Notes: generated from the letters alone by a model not told the origin. A stretch of DNA of 64,000 nt from Streptomyces sp. 35G-GA-8 (GCF_023534745.1 NZ_JAMHJQ010000002.1:627783-691782); one strand, 5' to 3'. Positions 53,496 to 63,474 are shown, counted from the first letter of the stretch. Numbers and translations: made by a program.

Positions 53496-55028
53496 GTGGC
53501 CGCGATGCAGCTGACACGCACGCACCGGATTCTCATCGGAATCGTGGTGTTCGGAGCGGTGATCATCGCCGCGATCGGATTCGCGGGGTCCTACGCCGCC
53601 GTGCGCGAACTCGCCGAGGCCAAGGGCTTCGGGCAGTTCTCCCTCGTCTTCCCGATCGGTATCGACGCGGGCATCTGCGTCCTGCTGGCGCTCGACCTCC
53701 TCCTGACCTGGATGCGGATCCCGTTCCCGCTGCTGCGCCAGTCGGCGTGGCTGCTGACGGCCGCGACCATCGCCTTCAACGGCGCCGCCGCCTGGCCGGA
53801 CCCGCTGGGCGTCGGGATGCACGCGGTGATCCCGCTCCTCTTCATCGTCTCCGTCGAGGCGGCACGCCACGCGGTCGGCCGGATCGCGGACATCACCGCC
53901 GACAAGCACATGGAGGGCGTGCGGCTCACCCGCTGGCTGCTCTCGCCCATTCCCACGTTCATGCTGTGGCGCCGGATGAAGCTGTGGGAGCTGCGTTCCT
54001 ACGAGCAGGTCATCAAGCTCGAACAGGACCGGCTCATCTACCAGTCGCGCCTTCAGGCGCGGTTCGGCCGCAACTGGCGGCGCAAGGCGCCCATCGACGC
54101 GCTGATGCCGCTCCGGCTCGCGAAGTACGGCGTACCGCTCGCCGAGACCGCGCCGTCGGGACTGGCCGCCGCCGGTATCGAACCGGTACTGCTGCCGCCC
54201 GCGCCCCCGGTGGCCGAACTCCCGCAGGGCCGGGGCGAGATACCCGCCGCGGTCCCGTCCCCGGAGCAGACGGAACCGCGGCCCCAGGCTCAGGCCCAGC
54301 CCCAACAGCCCCAACAGCTTCAACCCCAGCAGCAGATACCCCCGCAGCTGCGGAAGCAGGATCAGGCGCAGGACCAGGCACAGGCACAAGCGCAGGCGCA
54401 GGCGCAGGCACAGGACTTCCAGCCGCAGCCGCACCCCCAGCACTCCCAGCAGCCCGAGCCCCAGCAGCAGCCCCAGCCCCAGCCCCAGCCCCAAAGCGGG
54501 CCCCAGCCCCAGCAGGAGCCCCAGACCAGCCCCTGGTTCGCGGCCCAGCAGGTGCAGGAGACGGCGTACGAAGGCGCCTACAGCCCCGCGTACGCCGAAG
54601 GCCAGGACCCCGCGCCGGTCATGATCCCCGCCGGTCCCGGCCGCAGCCGCCCGCTCGGCGGCGTGCCCGGTCAGCGCGTGGAGGGCCCGTACGCGGCCCC
54701 CGAGCCGGAGCAGATCCCCGAACGGACGGCGGAGCAGCGGCAGTACGCCGAGCCCGCCCCCGCCCCCGGCCCTGACCAGCCCGAGGAACTGCCCGTCCCC
54801 GCCCTCCCCGACGATCTCTCCCGCGAAGAGGCGTACTTCAGCGCCTTCCGCAAGTACATCAGCGAGCACGGCGACTTCCCCAACGGCCGCCAGTTCGGGC
54901 TGTACCTGCTCGATCTGTACGGGATCACCGGCCGCACCGGCGGCCCGCTGAGCGAGAGTTCGCTCCGCCCCTACCTGAAGGAGTTCCGCTTCCGGTACCA
55001 GTCGGAGCTGGACGAGCACATCGCGTAG
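53496..55028 (+). CDS. DUF2637 membrane protein with Gln-rich linker
   Basis: A 510-residue protein. Residues 1-150 hold four helices of the DUF2637 type (RILIGIVVFGAVIIAAIGFAGSY, FPIGIDAGICVLLALDLLLTW, SAWLLTAATIAFNGAAAWP, AVIPLLFIVSVEAARHAV), seen also in plasmid-spread (SpdB-like) proteins. A basic stretch and a very Gln/Pro-rich linker (about 255-350) lead to a C-terminal winged-helix-like domain (FRKYISEHGDFPNGRQFGLYLLDLYGI). GGGAGGAG precedes GTG at 53496. The terminal domain may bind DNA, giving a membrane-anchored replication or transfer factor; not proven. Confidence 0.85.
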   Translation: MAAMQLTRTHRILIGIVVFGAVIIAAIGFAGSYAAVRELAEAKGFGQFSLVFPIGIDAGICVLLALDLLLTWMRIPFPLLRQSAWLLTAATIAFNGAAAWPDPLGVGMHAVIPLLFIVSVEAARHAVGRIADITADKHMEGVRLTRWLLSPIPTFMLWRRMKLWELRSYEQVIKLEQDRLIYQSRLQARFGRNWRRKAPIDALMPLRLAKYGVPLAETAPSGLAAAGIEPVLLPPAPPVAELPQGRGEIPAAVPSPEQTEPRPQAQAQPQQPQQLQPQQQIPPQLRKQDQAQDQAQAQAQAQAQAQDFQPQPHPQHSQQPEPQQQPQPQPQPQSGPQPQQEPQTSPWFAAQQVQETAYEGAYSPAYAEGQDPAPVMIPAGPGRSRPLGGVPGQRVEGPYAAPEPEQIPERTAEQRQYAEPAPAPGPDQPEELPVPALPDDLSREEAYFSAFRKYISEHGDFPNGRQFGLYLLDLYGITGRTGGPLSESSLRPYLKEFRFRYQSELDEHIA

Positions 55029-55044
55029 CCGTACCGCATACGCC

Positions 55045-55081
55045 CGGAAGGGTCCTCACCCACCGGGCGAGGACCCTTCCG
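55045..55081. terminator. Strong hairpin terminator
   Basis: A perfect 13-base stem (CGGAAGGGTCCTC at 55045 with its complement ending at 55081) and an 11-base loop lie 16 bases after the DUF2637 gene, facing lysS. The rest of the gap holds GACCGTCACC-like repeats. Confidence 0.75.
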
Positions 55082-55178
55082 CGTCACACATTCGGACCGT
55101 CACCGTTCGGCCGTCGCCGATCAGAGCGTCACCGATCCGACCGTCATCGATCCGACCGTCACCGGCCGTAGCCGGGGC

Positions 55179-56993
55179 TCAGCTCCCGAGCAGCTTGCGC
55201 ACCCGGTCCGCGCCCACCGCCAGCAGCAGCGTGGGCAGCCGGGGCCCGGTGTCCCGGCCGACCAGCAGCCGGTAGAGCAGCGCGAAGAACGACCGCTGGG
55301 CCGTCTTCAGTTCGGCCGTGGGCTTGGCGTCGGGCGCCAGCCCCTCCATGACCTTGGGCACGCCGTAGACGAGCGTGGTCAGCCCGTCCAGCGACCAGTG
55401 GCTGTCCAGGCCCTCCAGCAGCAGCCGCAGCGACTCGCGCCCGCGCGCGTCGAGCGAGTCGAGCAGTTCCTGGTCAGGCTCGGCGCGCACGACCGTCCGC
55501 GACTCGGCCGGCACCTGGCTGGTGATCCAGTTCTGTGCGCGGTCCAGCCGGGGACGTACCTCGTCGAGCGAGGCCAGCGGCTGCGCCGGGTCCAGCTCGC
55601 TGAGGATTCGCAGCGTCTGCTCCTCGGCACCGGCCGTGATGTCCACGACCGAGGCCAGCGTGCGGTACGGCAGCGGGCGCGGCGTACGCGGCAGCTCACC
55701 GGCCGCCGTGCCCGCGGCGCGGGAGTACGCGGCAGCGTCGGCCGGCAGGACGGAACCGTCCGCGACCTTGCGCTCCAGCGCGTCCCACTCGTCGTAGAGC
55801 CGCTGGATCTCCTGGTCGAAGGCGATCTTGAACGACTGGTTGGGCCTGCGCCGCGCGTAGAGCCACCGCAGCAGCGGCGCCTCCATGATCTTCAGCGCGT
55901 CGGCCGGGGTCGGCACGCCGCCCTTGCTGGACGACATCTTCGCCATCCCGGAGATCCCGACGAAGGCGTACATCGGGCCGATCGGCTGCACACCGCCGAA
56001 GATCTCGCGCACGATCTGCCCGCCGACGACGAACGAGGACCCGGGAGAGGTGTGGTCGACCCCGGACGGCTCGAAGATCACGCCCTCGTACGCCCAGCGC
56101 ATCGGCCAGTCGACCTTCCAGACCAGCTTGCCGCGGTTGAACTCGCTCAGCAGGACGGTCTCGGAGAAGCCGCACTCCGCGCAGGTGTAGGTGAGCGCGG
56201 TCGTCTCGTCGTCGTAGGCGGTGACGGTGGTCAGGTCCTTGCCGCAGCCGCCGCAGAAGGGCTTGTACGGGAAGTAGCCGGCGGCCCCGCCGCTGCCGTC
56301 GTCCTCGGCCGCCGCGCCCGAGCCCTCGGCGGCCTCCAGCTCGGCTTCCTCGGGCTTCTTCTGCCCCGACTTCTGCCCCTGCTGCTGCCCCTGCTGGGCG
56401 TTCTTCGGCTTGTCCTTCTTGTCCTTCGTCCGATAGCGGTCGAGGATCGCGTCGATGTCCGCGCGGTGCTTCATCGCGTGCAGGATCTGCGCGCGGTACG
56501 CGCCCGAGGTGTACTGCTCGGTCTGGCTGATGCCGTCGTACTCGATGCCCAGCTCGGCCAGCGCCTCGGTCATCGCGGCCTTGAAGTGCTCGGCCCAGTT
56601 CGGGTACGCCGACCCCGCCGGGGCGGGCACGGACGTCAGCGGCTTGCCGATGTGCTCGGCCCAGGACGGGTCCGTACCGGGAACGCCGGCCGGGACCTTG
56701 CGATAGCGGTCGTAGTCGTCCCAGGAGATCAGATGCCTGACCTCGTGGCCGCGCCTGCGGATCTCGTCCGCGACCAGGTGCGGGGTCATGACCTCACGGA
56801 GATTCCCCAGGTGAATGGGTCCGGAGGGAGAGAGTCCGGACGCGACGACGACCGGTTTGCCAGGCGCACGACGCTCCGACTCGGCGATGACATCGTCCGC
56901 GAAACGGGAGACCCAGTCGGTCTCGGTGCTCTGAGCCACGATCGGCACGTCCTTCTTCTTTCTCTTACGCCCAGACATTCCGGCGGCTGCCAT
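55179..56993 (-). CDS. lysS: Lysyl-tRNA synthetase, class I
   Basis: A 604-residue class I LysRS. HIGH-type PSGPIHLGN and KMSSS-type MAKMSSSKG are present, with a zinc-ribbon insertion (CGGCGKDL ... CAECG). An extra segment of about 50 residues rich in Lys, Gln, Glu and Gly (residues 190-240) precedes the zinc region. Class I LysRS is typical of archaea and some bacteria including actinobacteria; most bacteria use class II. The start at 56993 is tentative; internal starts at Met6 or GTG before AQSTETDW are possible. It diverges from argS by 96 bases. Confidence 0.93.
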   Translation of the reverse strand: MAAAGMSGRKRKKKDVPIVAQSTETDWVSRFADDVIAESERRAPGKPVVVASGLSPSGPIHLGNLREVMTPHLVADEIRRRGHEVRHLISWDDYDRYRKVPAGVPGTDPSWAEHIGKPLTSVPAPAGSAYPNWAEHFKAAMTEALAELGIEYDGISQTEQYTSGAYRAQILHAMKHRADIDAILDRYRTKDKKDKPKNAQQGQQQGQKSGQKKPEEAELEAAEGSGAAAEDDGSGGAAGYFPYKPFCGGCGKDLTTVTAYDDETTALTYTCAECGFSETVLLSEFNRGKLVWKVDWPMRWAYEGVIFEPSGVDHTSPGSSFVVGGQIVREIFGGVQPIGPMYAFVGISGMAKMSSSKGGVPTPADALKIMEAPLLRWLYARRRPNQSFKIAFDQEIQRLYDEWDALERKVADGSVLPADAAAYSRAAGTAAGELPRTPRPLPYRTLASVVDITAGAEEQTLRILSELDPAQPLASLDEVRPRLDRAQNWITSQVPAESRTVVRAEPDQELLDSLDARGRESLRLLLEGLDSHWSLDGLTTLVYGVPKVMEGLAPDAKPTAELKTAQRSFFALLYRLLVGRDTGPRLPTLLLAVGADRVRKLLGS

Positions 56994-57089
56994 TCTCCCA
57001 GGTACCCCCGGGAGAGCGAAAATGGCTTGTTACCCCATGGGATACTGGGCAGGACTTCATTCCGCACCCGACAGGAACGGCACCAGCCC

Positions 57090-58847
57090 ATGGCCTCGGT
57101 CTCTTCCCTCGCTTCGACCGTCGATCAGCGCATCGCGGACGCCCTCTCGGCAGCCCTGCCGGAGGCCGGCCCCGCGAACCCGCTGCTGCGCCGAAGCGAC
57201 CGGGCCGATTTCCAGGCCAATGGCCTCCTGGCGCTCGCCAAGCAGCTCAAGGGCAATCCGCGCGAGCTGGCGACGCGGGTCGTGGCGTCCCTCCCCGCCG
57301 ATGGCGTGATCAAGGAGGTCGAGGTCTCAGGACCCGGTTTCCTCAACATCACGATCACGGACCGGGCGATCATCGAGACCCTCGCGGCCCGCGCGACGGA
57401 CGCGCGGCTCGGCGTCCCGTACGAGCCGAGCCCCGGCACGACCGTGATCGACTACGCGCAGCCGAACGTGGCCAAGGAGATGCACGTCGGACATCTGCGC
57501 TCCGCCGTGATCGGCGCGGCGATGGTGGAGATCCTGGAGTTCACCGGCGAGAACGTGATCCGGCGCCATCACATCGGCGACTGGGGCACCCAGTTCGGCA
57601 TGCTCATCCAGTACCTGATCGAGCACCCGCACGAGCTGGACCACAAGGGCGCCGTCTCCGGCGAGGAGGCGATGTCCTCCCTCAACCGGCTGTACAAGGC
57701 GTCCCGGGCGCTCTTCGACTCCGACGAGGAGTTCAAGGCGCGGGCCCGGGACCGGGTGGTGGACCTCCAGGCCGGCGACAAGGAGACGCTGGCCCTGTGG
57801 CAGCGGTTCGTGGACGAGTCGAAGATCTACTTCTACTCGGTCTTCAACCAGCTGGACATGGAGATCCGCGACCCCGACATCGTCGGCGAGTCCGGCTACA
57901 ACGACATGCTGGAGGAGACCTGCCGGATCCTGGAGGAGTCCGGGGTCGCGGTCCGCTCCGAGGGCGCGCTCTGCGTGTTCTTCGACGATGTGAAGGGCCC
58001 GGACGGCAACAAGGTCCCGCTCATCGTCAAGAAGAGCAACGGCGGCTACGGCTACGCGGCCACCGACCTCTCCGCGATCCGCGACCGGGTGCGGAACCTG
58101 TCGGCGACGACCCTGCTGTACGTGGTCGACGTGCGCCAGTCGCTGCACTTCAAGATGGTCTTCGAGACCGCCCGCCGGGCCGGCTGGCTGAACGACGAGG
58201 TCCACGCGGTCCAGCTGGCGTTCGGCACGGTCCTCGGCAAGGACGGCAAGCCGTTCAAGACCCGTGCGGGCGAGACCGTACGGCTGGAGGACCTGCTGGA
58301 CGAGGCGGTCGAGCGGGCGACGGCGGTCGTACGGGAAAAGGCGAAGGACCTCAGCGAGGAGGAGATCGCCGAGCGCGGCAAGCAGGTGGGCATCGGCGCG
58401 GTGAAGTACGCCGACCTGTCCACGTCCGCCGCCCGCGACTACAAGTTCGACCTGGACCAGATGGTCTCGCTGAACGGCGACACGTCCGTCTACATCCAGT
58501 ACGCGTACGCCCGTATCCAGTCGATCCTGCGCAAGGCGGGCGAGGCGAAGCCGGTGCCCCACCCGGAGCTGGAACTGGCCCCGGCCGAGCGGGCGCTCGG
58601 GCTGCATGTGGACCAGTTCGGCGAGGTGCTGGCGGAGGTCGCGTCGGCGTACGAACCGCACAAGCTCGCCGCGTATCTGTACCAACTGGCCTCGCACTTC
58701 ACGACGTTCTACGACCAGTGCCAGGTACTGAAAGCCGAGAACCCGGCGGAGCTGGTCGAGAACCGCCTCTTCCTCTGCGACATCACGGCCCGCACGCTCC
58801 GGCAGGGCCTGGCACTCCTGGGCATCCAGTCCCCCGAGCGCCTGTAA
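57090..58847 (+). CDS. argS: Arginyl-tRNA synthetase
   Basis: A 585-residue ArgRS. HIGH-type motif [18 protein letters not shown] follows [10 protein letters not shown], and [13 protein letters not shown] is diagnostic. The Add-1 domain is N-terminal and an ALB DALR-type anticodon domain C-terminal ([19 protein letters not shown]). AGGAACGG precedes the ATG at 57090; the frame is open far upstream through lysS antisense, which is shadow. A strong terminator follows. Confidence 0.96.
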   Translation: MASVSSLASTVDQRIADALSAALPEAGPANPLLRRSDRADFQANGLLALAKQLKGNPRELATRVVASLPADGVIKEVEVSGPGFLNITITDRAIIETLAARATDARLGVPYEPSPGTTVIDYAQPNVAKEMHVGHLRSAVIGAAMVEILEFTGENVIRRHHIGDWGTQFGMLIQYLIEHPHELDHKGAVSGEEAMSSLNRLYKASRALFDSDEEFKARARDRVVDLQAGDKETLALWQRFVDESKIYFYSVFNQLDMEIRDPDIVGESGYNDMLEETCRILEESGVAVRSEGALCVFFDDVKGPDGNKVPLIVKKSNGGYGYAATDLSAIRDRVRNLSATTLLYVVDVRQSLHFKMVFETARRAGWLNDEVHAVQLAFGTVLGKDGKPFKTRAGETVRLEDLLDEAVERATAVVREKAKDLSEEEIAERGKQVGIGAVKYADLSTSAARDYKFDLDQMVSLNGDTSVYIQYAYARIQSILRKAGEAKPVPHPELELAPAERALGLHVDQFGEVLAEVASAYEPHKLAAYLYQLASHFTTFYDQCQVLKAENPAELVENRLFLCDITARTLRQGLALLGIQSPERL

Positions 58848-58862
58848 CGCTCCGCACGCACG

Positions 58863-58898
58863 ACGGGGCGCCACCGCCACTTGGCGGTGGCGCCCCGT
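58863..58898 (+). terminator. Intrinsic terminator of argS
   Basis: A perfect 17-base G/C-rich stem (58863-58879 with 58882-58898, tiny loop) followed by GTTTCTTCG lies 15 bases after argS. One of the clearest terminators in the window. Confidence 0.9.
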
Positions 58899-58974
58899 TT
58901 CTTCGTACCTCGGCGCACGCTCCGGTAGCTTCCGACCACGGCTACCGCCCGCTCAACCGCACCACCGACCCCGA

Positions 58975-59259
58975 CCGTTGGCATGCCCGTCATGGCCACC
59001 GTCAAGGAACAGGACCGGACCACGGCCACGCGCACCCACCTCGACCCCCGGCTCGTATTCCGACTTCGTCCCCGACGCGGCCGAGTACGACAGTCGGCAG
59101 CACGGTCCGCGCACGCTCTGGGGTGAAGTGGAGGCCGCCTATGCCTGGTGGCAGAGCGCCGGCTCACCGGACCGCACCCGGTACGGCCTCACCGTGAACG
59201 CCGCCGGACAGCGCCTCTGGCTCGACAGCCCGGACACTTTGGTGCCGGAGAGGCGGTAG
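58975..59259 (+). pseudogene. C-terminal fragment of a methyltransferase-like protein
   Basis: The plus-strand frame ending at 59259 reads YDSRQHGPRTLWGEVEAAYAWWQSAGSP and RTRYGLTVNAAGQRLWLDSP, a pattern I recognise from the C-terminal tails of actinobacterial methyltransferases of the protein-isoaspartate type. No SAM-binding domain, start or ribosome site lies upstream, and a related-looking HGYRPLNRTTDPDRW is in another frame about 90 bases earlier. It is probably a decayed gene remnant. Confidence 0.4.
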
Positions 59260-59351
59260 GGCGCGCCCGCGGCGGCAAACACCCCGCTCCCGCTCACGAG
59301 GGAGGCCACGTGAACGGGAACGGGGTGTCAGCTACTGCTGCGACAGCTCCG

Positions 59352-60515
59352 TCAGAGCGCGACGATGCCTTCGCCGCCGACTCCGTCGGGGACCTTGGTG
59401 GTGCTGATCTTGGTCAGCGAGCCGTCCTTGTGGATGCGGAAGGCGTCGACAGCGCCCGCGCCGCCCGTCTGGACGTAGAGGAACTGGCCGTCGGGCGTGA
59501 TGGACGAGTCCACCGTGCCGACGCCCGTGGGGGTGTTGCCCAGGCGTTCGAGGCGGGCCTCGCGGTCCTGGCGGAAGCGGGTGACGGTGTTGCTGCCCGC
59601 GTTGGAGGCGAAGAAGTGGTTGCCGGTGCGGGAGACCCAGCAGGTGGCCTGCTCACCGGACGGTGCCGCGTCGACCAGGGTGGTACGGCCGTCCTTGTGG
59701 ATACGGAACGTCAGGAGGGCGTTTTCCACGCCGTCGGCGACGACGAGCCGCTTCTGCTCGTCGAAGGTCAGTCCGAACGGCTGCGCGCCCGGCTTGCTGT
59801 CCACGACGGGCTTGTGCGACAGCTTGCCCTCACGGCTGAGGTGGAAGATCTCGATGCTGTTGCCACCCAGCTTGGTGGTGACGACGAGCTGATCGCCCTC
59901 GGGGGTGAAGGCCACCTGGCCCGGGGTGTGGGTGAACTCGGGCATGGCGCCGGTGTTCAGGTGCAGCGCACGGTGCCAGGCCTCGACCCGGTGCAGCTTG
60001 CCTTCCTTGAGCCGGAAGCCCTGGATGGAGCCGCCCTCACGCGCGTTGAGCACGAAGACACGGTCCCCGTGCGCGGTGACGCTGACCGGGAACATGCCCC
60101 CGGACTCGATGACCTGCTTACGGTGGAGCCGGTCGCCCTCGACCGCGAACACCGTGACCGTGTTGCTGCCGGCGTTGACCGCGTACAGCAGCTTGTGGTG
60201 CTGGTCGTACGTCAGCGATCCCTGCGAGGCCAGGTGGTCCACGACGGAGCCGCCGAGGACACCGCCCTTGCCGCCGGTGTTGTAAATCGCACGCTTGTGT
60301 AGGGAACCGTCGGCCTCGCGGGTGTACGCGATCACCTGGTTGCCTTCGACACGGTCGTTCTGGACGAACACTGCCTTGCCGTGGTGCTTGGCGGGCGCGA
60401 CGGGGGTGGCGACGGCGGTGGTGGCGGTGGCGGGCACGGCGAAGGCCGCCGTCGAGACGGCCACGGCCATGGCGGCCTTGGCAATACGGGCGAATCTGCG
60501 GGTAGTTGTCGGCAT
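59352..60515 (-). CDS. Secreted lactonase-type beta-propeller protein
   Basis: A 387-residue exported protein. A basic start and hydrophobic stretch (RFARIAKAAMAVAVSTAAFAVPATA) form the signal peptide; the rest is a seven-bladed propeller of the 6-phosphogluconolactonase type, with repeats such as LLYAVNAGSNTVTVFAVEGDRL and HFFASNAGSNTVTRFRQD. AGGAAGAG precedes ATG at 60515. Secreted relatives have unknown substrates; cytosolic ones hydrolyse sugar lactones. It stands alone. Confidence 0.85.
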   Translation of the reverse strand: MPTTTRRFARIAKAAMAVAVSTAAFAVPATATTAVATPVAPAKHHGKAVFVQNDRVEGNQVIAYTREADGSLHKRAIYNTGGKGGVLGGSVVDHLASQGSLTYDQHHKLLYAVNAGSNTVTVFAVEGDRLHRKQVIESGGMFPVSVTAHGDRVFVLNAREGGSIQGFRLKEGKLHRVEAWHRALHLNTGAMPEFTHTPGQVAFTPEGDQLVVTTKLGGNSIEIFHLSREGKLSHKPVVDSKPGAQPFGLTFDEQKRLVVADGVENALLTFRIHKDGRTTLVDAAPSGEQATCWVSRTGNHFFASNAGSNTVTRFRQDREARLERLGNTPTGVGTVDSSITPDGQFLYVQTGGAGAVDAFRIHKDGSLTKISTTKVPDGVGGEGIVAL

Positions 60516-60725
60516 CTGCTCTTCCTGAGTCGGGCCGGCCGGGCGGCGGACTCCTATGAGGAAGGCGTACACCGCAGCCGGAACAGGGCGTCATTCCGCC
60601 GCCATATTGGGGGGAGGCGGGCCCGCGTCGGCGGACCGTCGCCCATCGGGTAATTCGTACGGATGATCAAGGCTGGCGAACGGTCGCACGCCCGGCGGGG
60701 CAAACGCGGCCGGACCATACGGCGC

Positions 60726-60960
60726 ATGACGGCACTGGGCCGACCGCCGGGGAGGGGTCCTCGGAGGGGAGGAGTCCCCGGAGGGGACGGAGGGGATCCG
60801 TGCATGATCCGGTCCATCGCCGACCGCAGGTCGGTGGGCCCTGCGGGGCGCGCAGTGGAATGGGGCGGCCCGACACCGGCAAAGCGACTGACGGCATGTG
60901 GGAGGCCGGGACTCATGCCCCGCTGGTGGGGGTGCGCTGTTTGGTGCGGGTGAGGACCGA
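60726..60960 (+). repeat. Repeat copy A (partial) of a G-rich noncoding family
   Basis: Contains the same markers as copies B and C: GGGGAGGGGTCC-like start, GGGCCCTGCGGGGCGCGCAG, TGGGGCGGCCCGACACCGGC, AAAGCGACTGA and TCATGCCCCGCTG. It lacks the ATGTCCCAGTTTGG and later parts. Same orientation as B. No convincing open frame. Confidence 0.65.
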
Positions 60961-60974
60961 GGGGTAGTCGGGGT

Positions 60975-61417
60975 GGGCCGGAAGGTTCGGAGACGGGTGG
61001 GGGCCGCCCCTAGGTTTCAGTTTCGCGGCTCCGGGTCGGGCGTCAAGGGCGCTCCTTCGTCGCGTCGGCAAGCCGATGACCTTCGGTCACCCTTGACACC
61101 CAACCCTCCACCGCAAGTGCAGCTTTGAGGGGGGCGGCCCGGGGGAGGGGTCCCCGGGGAAGCACCCATGTGCCAGGGGTCTGTTCCCGACCTCGGCCCG
61201 GTGGGTGGTCTGCGCGGCAGTGGAGTGGGGCGGCCCGGCACCGGCAAAGCGACTGATCCCCGTGGGGAGCTGGGATTCATGCCCCGCTGCGAGGGTCCGC
61301 TGTCGGGTGACACCTGTCAGCCGAGGCGGACAGGCCCGCCACCTGCACCCAATGTCCCAGTTTGGAAGGGGCTTTGGGGAGGGCTCTGGCGGGTCATGCG
61401 TCGGGAGTTCGGTTAAC
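60975..61417 (+). repeat. Repeat copy B, left arm of a long inverted repeat
   Basis: Begins near GGAAGGTTCGGAGACGGGTG and runs through GGGCGCTCCTTCGTCGCGTCGG, CCTTGACACCC, CCACCGCAAGTGCAGCTTTG, TGGGGCGGCCCGGCACCGGC, ATTCATGCCCCGCTG, AATGTCCCAGTTTGG and GGGTCATGCGTC to about GTTAACC. Copy C on the other strand holds the same blocks in the same order with many substitutions and small indels. Confidence 0.8.
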
Positions 61418-61573
61418 CGGGCCACCTGACACATCACCCTCTCCGACCGGTCCAATCAGCACCTCACCAGCCACACCCGCCCCACCGCCCCAGGGTGCGT
61501 GCACAGAGGGACAGGTGTGACTCATGGGGCGGCCAATGGGCCACTCAGAGCCGGTGATGCGTCATGGGAACGA

Positions 61574-62020
61574 CTTAACTGCACTCAGGACGCATGACCG
61601 GCCGGGGAGCCCCCAGAACAGCCCGCCAAACTGGGACATAGGGGGTGGCTTGCGGGTCCGTCCGCCTCCGTCGACAGGTGCAGGCGACAACGAGCCCGCA
61701 CAGCGGGGCATGAATCCCAACCACCCACCCACGCCTGCTCGCTGAGCCGGTGCCGGGCCGCCCCACTCCACTGCCGCGCGCCCCGCAGGGCCCACCGGGC
61801 CGCAGGCCGGGAAAGGACCGGCCCCACAAACCCAGCCCCCCGGGGACCCCTCCCCCCGGGCCGCCCCCCTCAAAGCAGCACTTGCGGTGGAGGGGCGGGT
61901 GTCAAGGGTGGAGCGCAGCGGAATCGGCGCAGCCGACGCGACGGAGGAGCGCCCTTGATACCCGACCCGGAACCGCGACACTCAAAGATCAGGGGCGGCC
62001 CCCACCCGTCTCTGGACCCT
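61574..62020 (-). repeat. Repeat copy C, right arm of a long inverted repeat
   Basis: Inverted relative of copy B. On the minus strand it reads GGGTCCAGAGACGGGTGGGG, GGGCGCTCCTCCGTCGCGTC, CACCGCAAGTGCTGCTTTG, TGGGGCGGCCCGGCACCGGC, ATTCATGCCCCGCTG, TATGTCCCAGTTTGG and GGTCATGCGTCC to about GTTAAG. The spacer between B and C is about 157 bases (61418-61573) without an evident gene. Confidence 0.8.
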
Positions 62021-62143
62021 CCGGGTAACCCCGGTTACCTCTCGGCACGAACCCGCACCCACCCCCACCGGTGGCAGCCGAAACCCGCTTGCACAGTCGC
62101 CCGGCGAGTCGGTACTCAACACTCGGAAGACAAGGAGGACACG

Positions 62144-62854
62144 ATGACCACCCTCGGTTCGTTGAACGAATTCTGCTGGATGGACCTAAAAATCCGCGAC
62201 CAATCCGGCACCACTGCCTTCTTATCGCGGGCACTGGGCTGGCATTTCGCAGTGGATGAAGAGGACTGGCGCCAGGCCATCAAGATAACCATCGATGGTT
62301 ACCAGATCGGCAGCGTCAGCAGCCTCGCGAGCCCGATCTACCCGCCGGACACACTCGCCCACGTCGCCTACTACCTGGCCGTTGACGACGTCGACCGCCG
62401 CGCCGAAGCCGCGACAGCGAACGGCGCGCGTCTTGTCGTGCCTCCTTTTGACGCGGGCGATCAGGGCCGCACGGCGACGCTGATCGACCCGATGGGTGCC
62501 GCCTTCTCCCTGTGGCAACCCCAGGGGTTCACCGGGTGGAAGTTCCCGCCCCGCTTCGTAGGCGCCCCACACCACATGGTCCTGGCCTGCGACCAGCCAG
62601 ACCAGGCCCGGGACTTCTACCACCAGTTGACAGGTACTCCCCTGATGGCTGCCGCATTCATCGCGGCGCGCGAGCCTACCGCTACCCCGCAGTGGGAACT
62701 CTCCGTCGGGATCGATGATCTGGCTGGCGTCATCTCCCGCGCGCAGATCGGTGGCCAGGATCTCGCTGCCCGGGTTCGAGACAACGACCACTCCCCCCTG
62801 AGATTGCACAGCCCAGAAGGGCTGTCATTCCGAGTTCACCTTCTGGGGCAATGA
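62144..62854 (+). CDS. VOC family protein, two domains
   Basis: A 236-residue protein with two vicinal-oxygen-chelate half-modules: LNEFCWMDLKIRDQSGTTAFLSRALGWHF with later LIDPMGAAFSLWQP, and GAPHHMVLACDQPDQARDFYHQLTGTP with HSPEGLSFRVHLLGQ. Relatives include hydroxylase-like and glyoxalase/bleomycin-resistance proteins. AAGGAGG sits seven bases before ATG at 62144. It follows the repeat region directly; its slightly lower GC and mixed codon use hint at later arrival. Confidence 0.82.
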   Translation: MTTLGSLNEFCWMDLKIRDQSGTTAFLSRALGWHFAVDEEDWRQAIKITIDGYQIGSVSSLASPIYPPDTLAHVAYYLAVDDVDRRAEAATANGARLVVPPFDAGDQGRTATLIDPMGAAFSLWQPQGFTGWKFPPRFVGAPHHMVLACDQPDQARDFYHQLTGTPLMAAAFIAAREPTATPQWELSVGIDDLAGVISRAQIGGQDLAARVRDNDHSPLRLHSPEGLSFRVHLLGQ

Positions 62855-62912
62855 CGCAGGCACGACCACACGGTGTCGACGGACCACGTTGAGCCGACGG
62901 CACCTCATTTCG

Positions 62913-63407
62913 TCAGCGGTTCTCAGGCCGGGCCAGCAGGAGACCGAGCCAGCCCTCGGCGTGGTGCGTGACCGCCGGGGGCGTTGTCTCGTCGGCCTCC
63001 GTCCGGTCCACCACGAACTCGCACCAGACCACCTTGCCGGGACTCCGCTCCCCCACGCCCCACTTGTCGGCGAACGCCGCGACGAGGAGCAGCCCACGTC
63101 CGCCCTCACCGTCCGGCTCATCAACGATCCGGGGGACGCCGGGTCCGCTGTCGTGCACCTCGACACGGAGTACGTCTCCGTCGTACCCCAGATTCAGCCG
63201 GAACCCCCGGCCGGGCGGCACCCCGTGCAGCAGAGCGTTCGTTGCGAGTTCACTCACGCACAGCAATACGTCGTCGGCGCGGAAGCCCTCGGTCAGATCC
63301 CAGTCGACGAGGGCTTGATGGGTGAACAGCCTGGCGGCGGGAACGGACCGGCGATCGCGGCGGAAGAAGCGCTCCCGGAGTACGGAGTGGCGAGTTGTCG
63401 CAGTCAT
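62913..63407 (-). CDS. RsbW-like ATP-binding (HATPase) protein
   Basis: A 164-residue GHKL ATPase domain of the anti-sigma-factor/SpoIIAB type. N box ELATNALLHGVPPG, G1 VEVHDSGPGVP, G2 GGRGLLLVAAFADKWGV. In Streptomyces many such single-domain proteins sit next to an XRE regulator with DUF5753, as here, and are thought to bind partner proteins. The ATG at 63407 is preferred; the frame continues upstream as shadow of the XRE gene. Confidence 0.85.
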   Translation of the reverse strand: MTATTRHSVLRERFFRRDRRSVPAARLFTHQALVDWDLTEGFRADDVLLCVSELATNALLHGVPPGRGFRLNLGYDGDVLRVEVHDSGPGVPRIVDEPDGEGGRGLLLVAAFADKWGVGERSPGKVVWCEFVVDRTEADETTPPAVTHHAEGWLGLLLARPENR

Positions 63408-63453
63408 GGAGCGATCGTCGCGGAGAGTAACTAAACTTGAGCACCAGGTGACT

Positions 63454-63474
63454 CCGTACAGATCTTTTGTACGG
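63454..63474. promoter_or_regulatory. Palindrome between divergent RsbW-like and XRE genes
   Basis: CCGTACA, seven bases, TGTACGG: a perfect inverted repeat 47 bases from the RsbW-like start and 47 before the XRE start. A likely operator for the XRE regulator. Confidence 0.5.

Noticed and set aside
61168..61416. Small frames within the inverted repeat copies
   Set aside because: Matching segments of copies A, B and C are read in different frames and have no ribosome sites, so a protein family is not supported.
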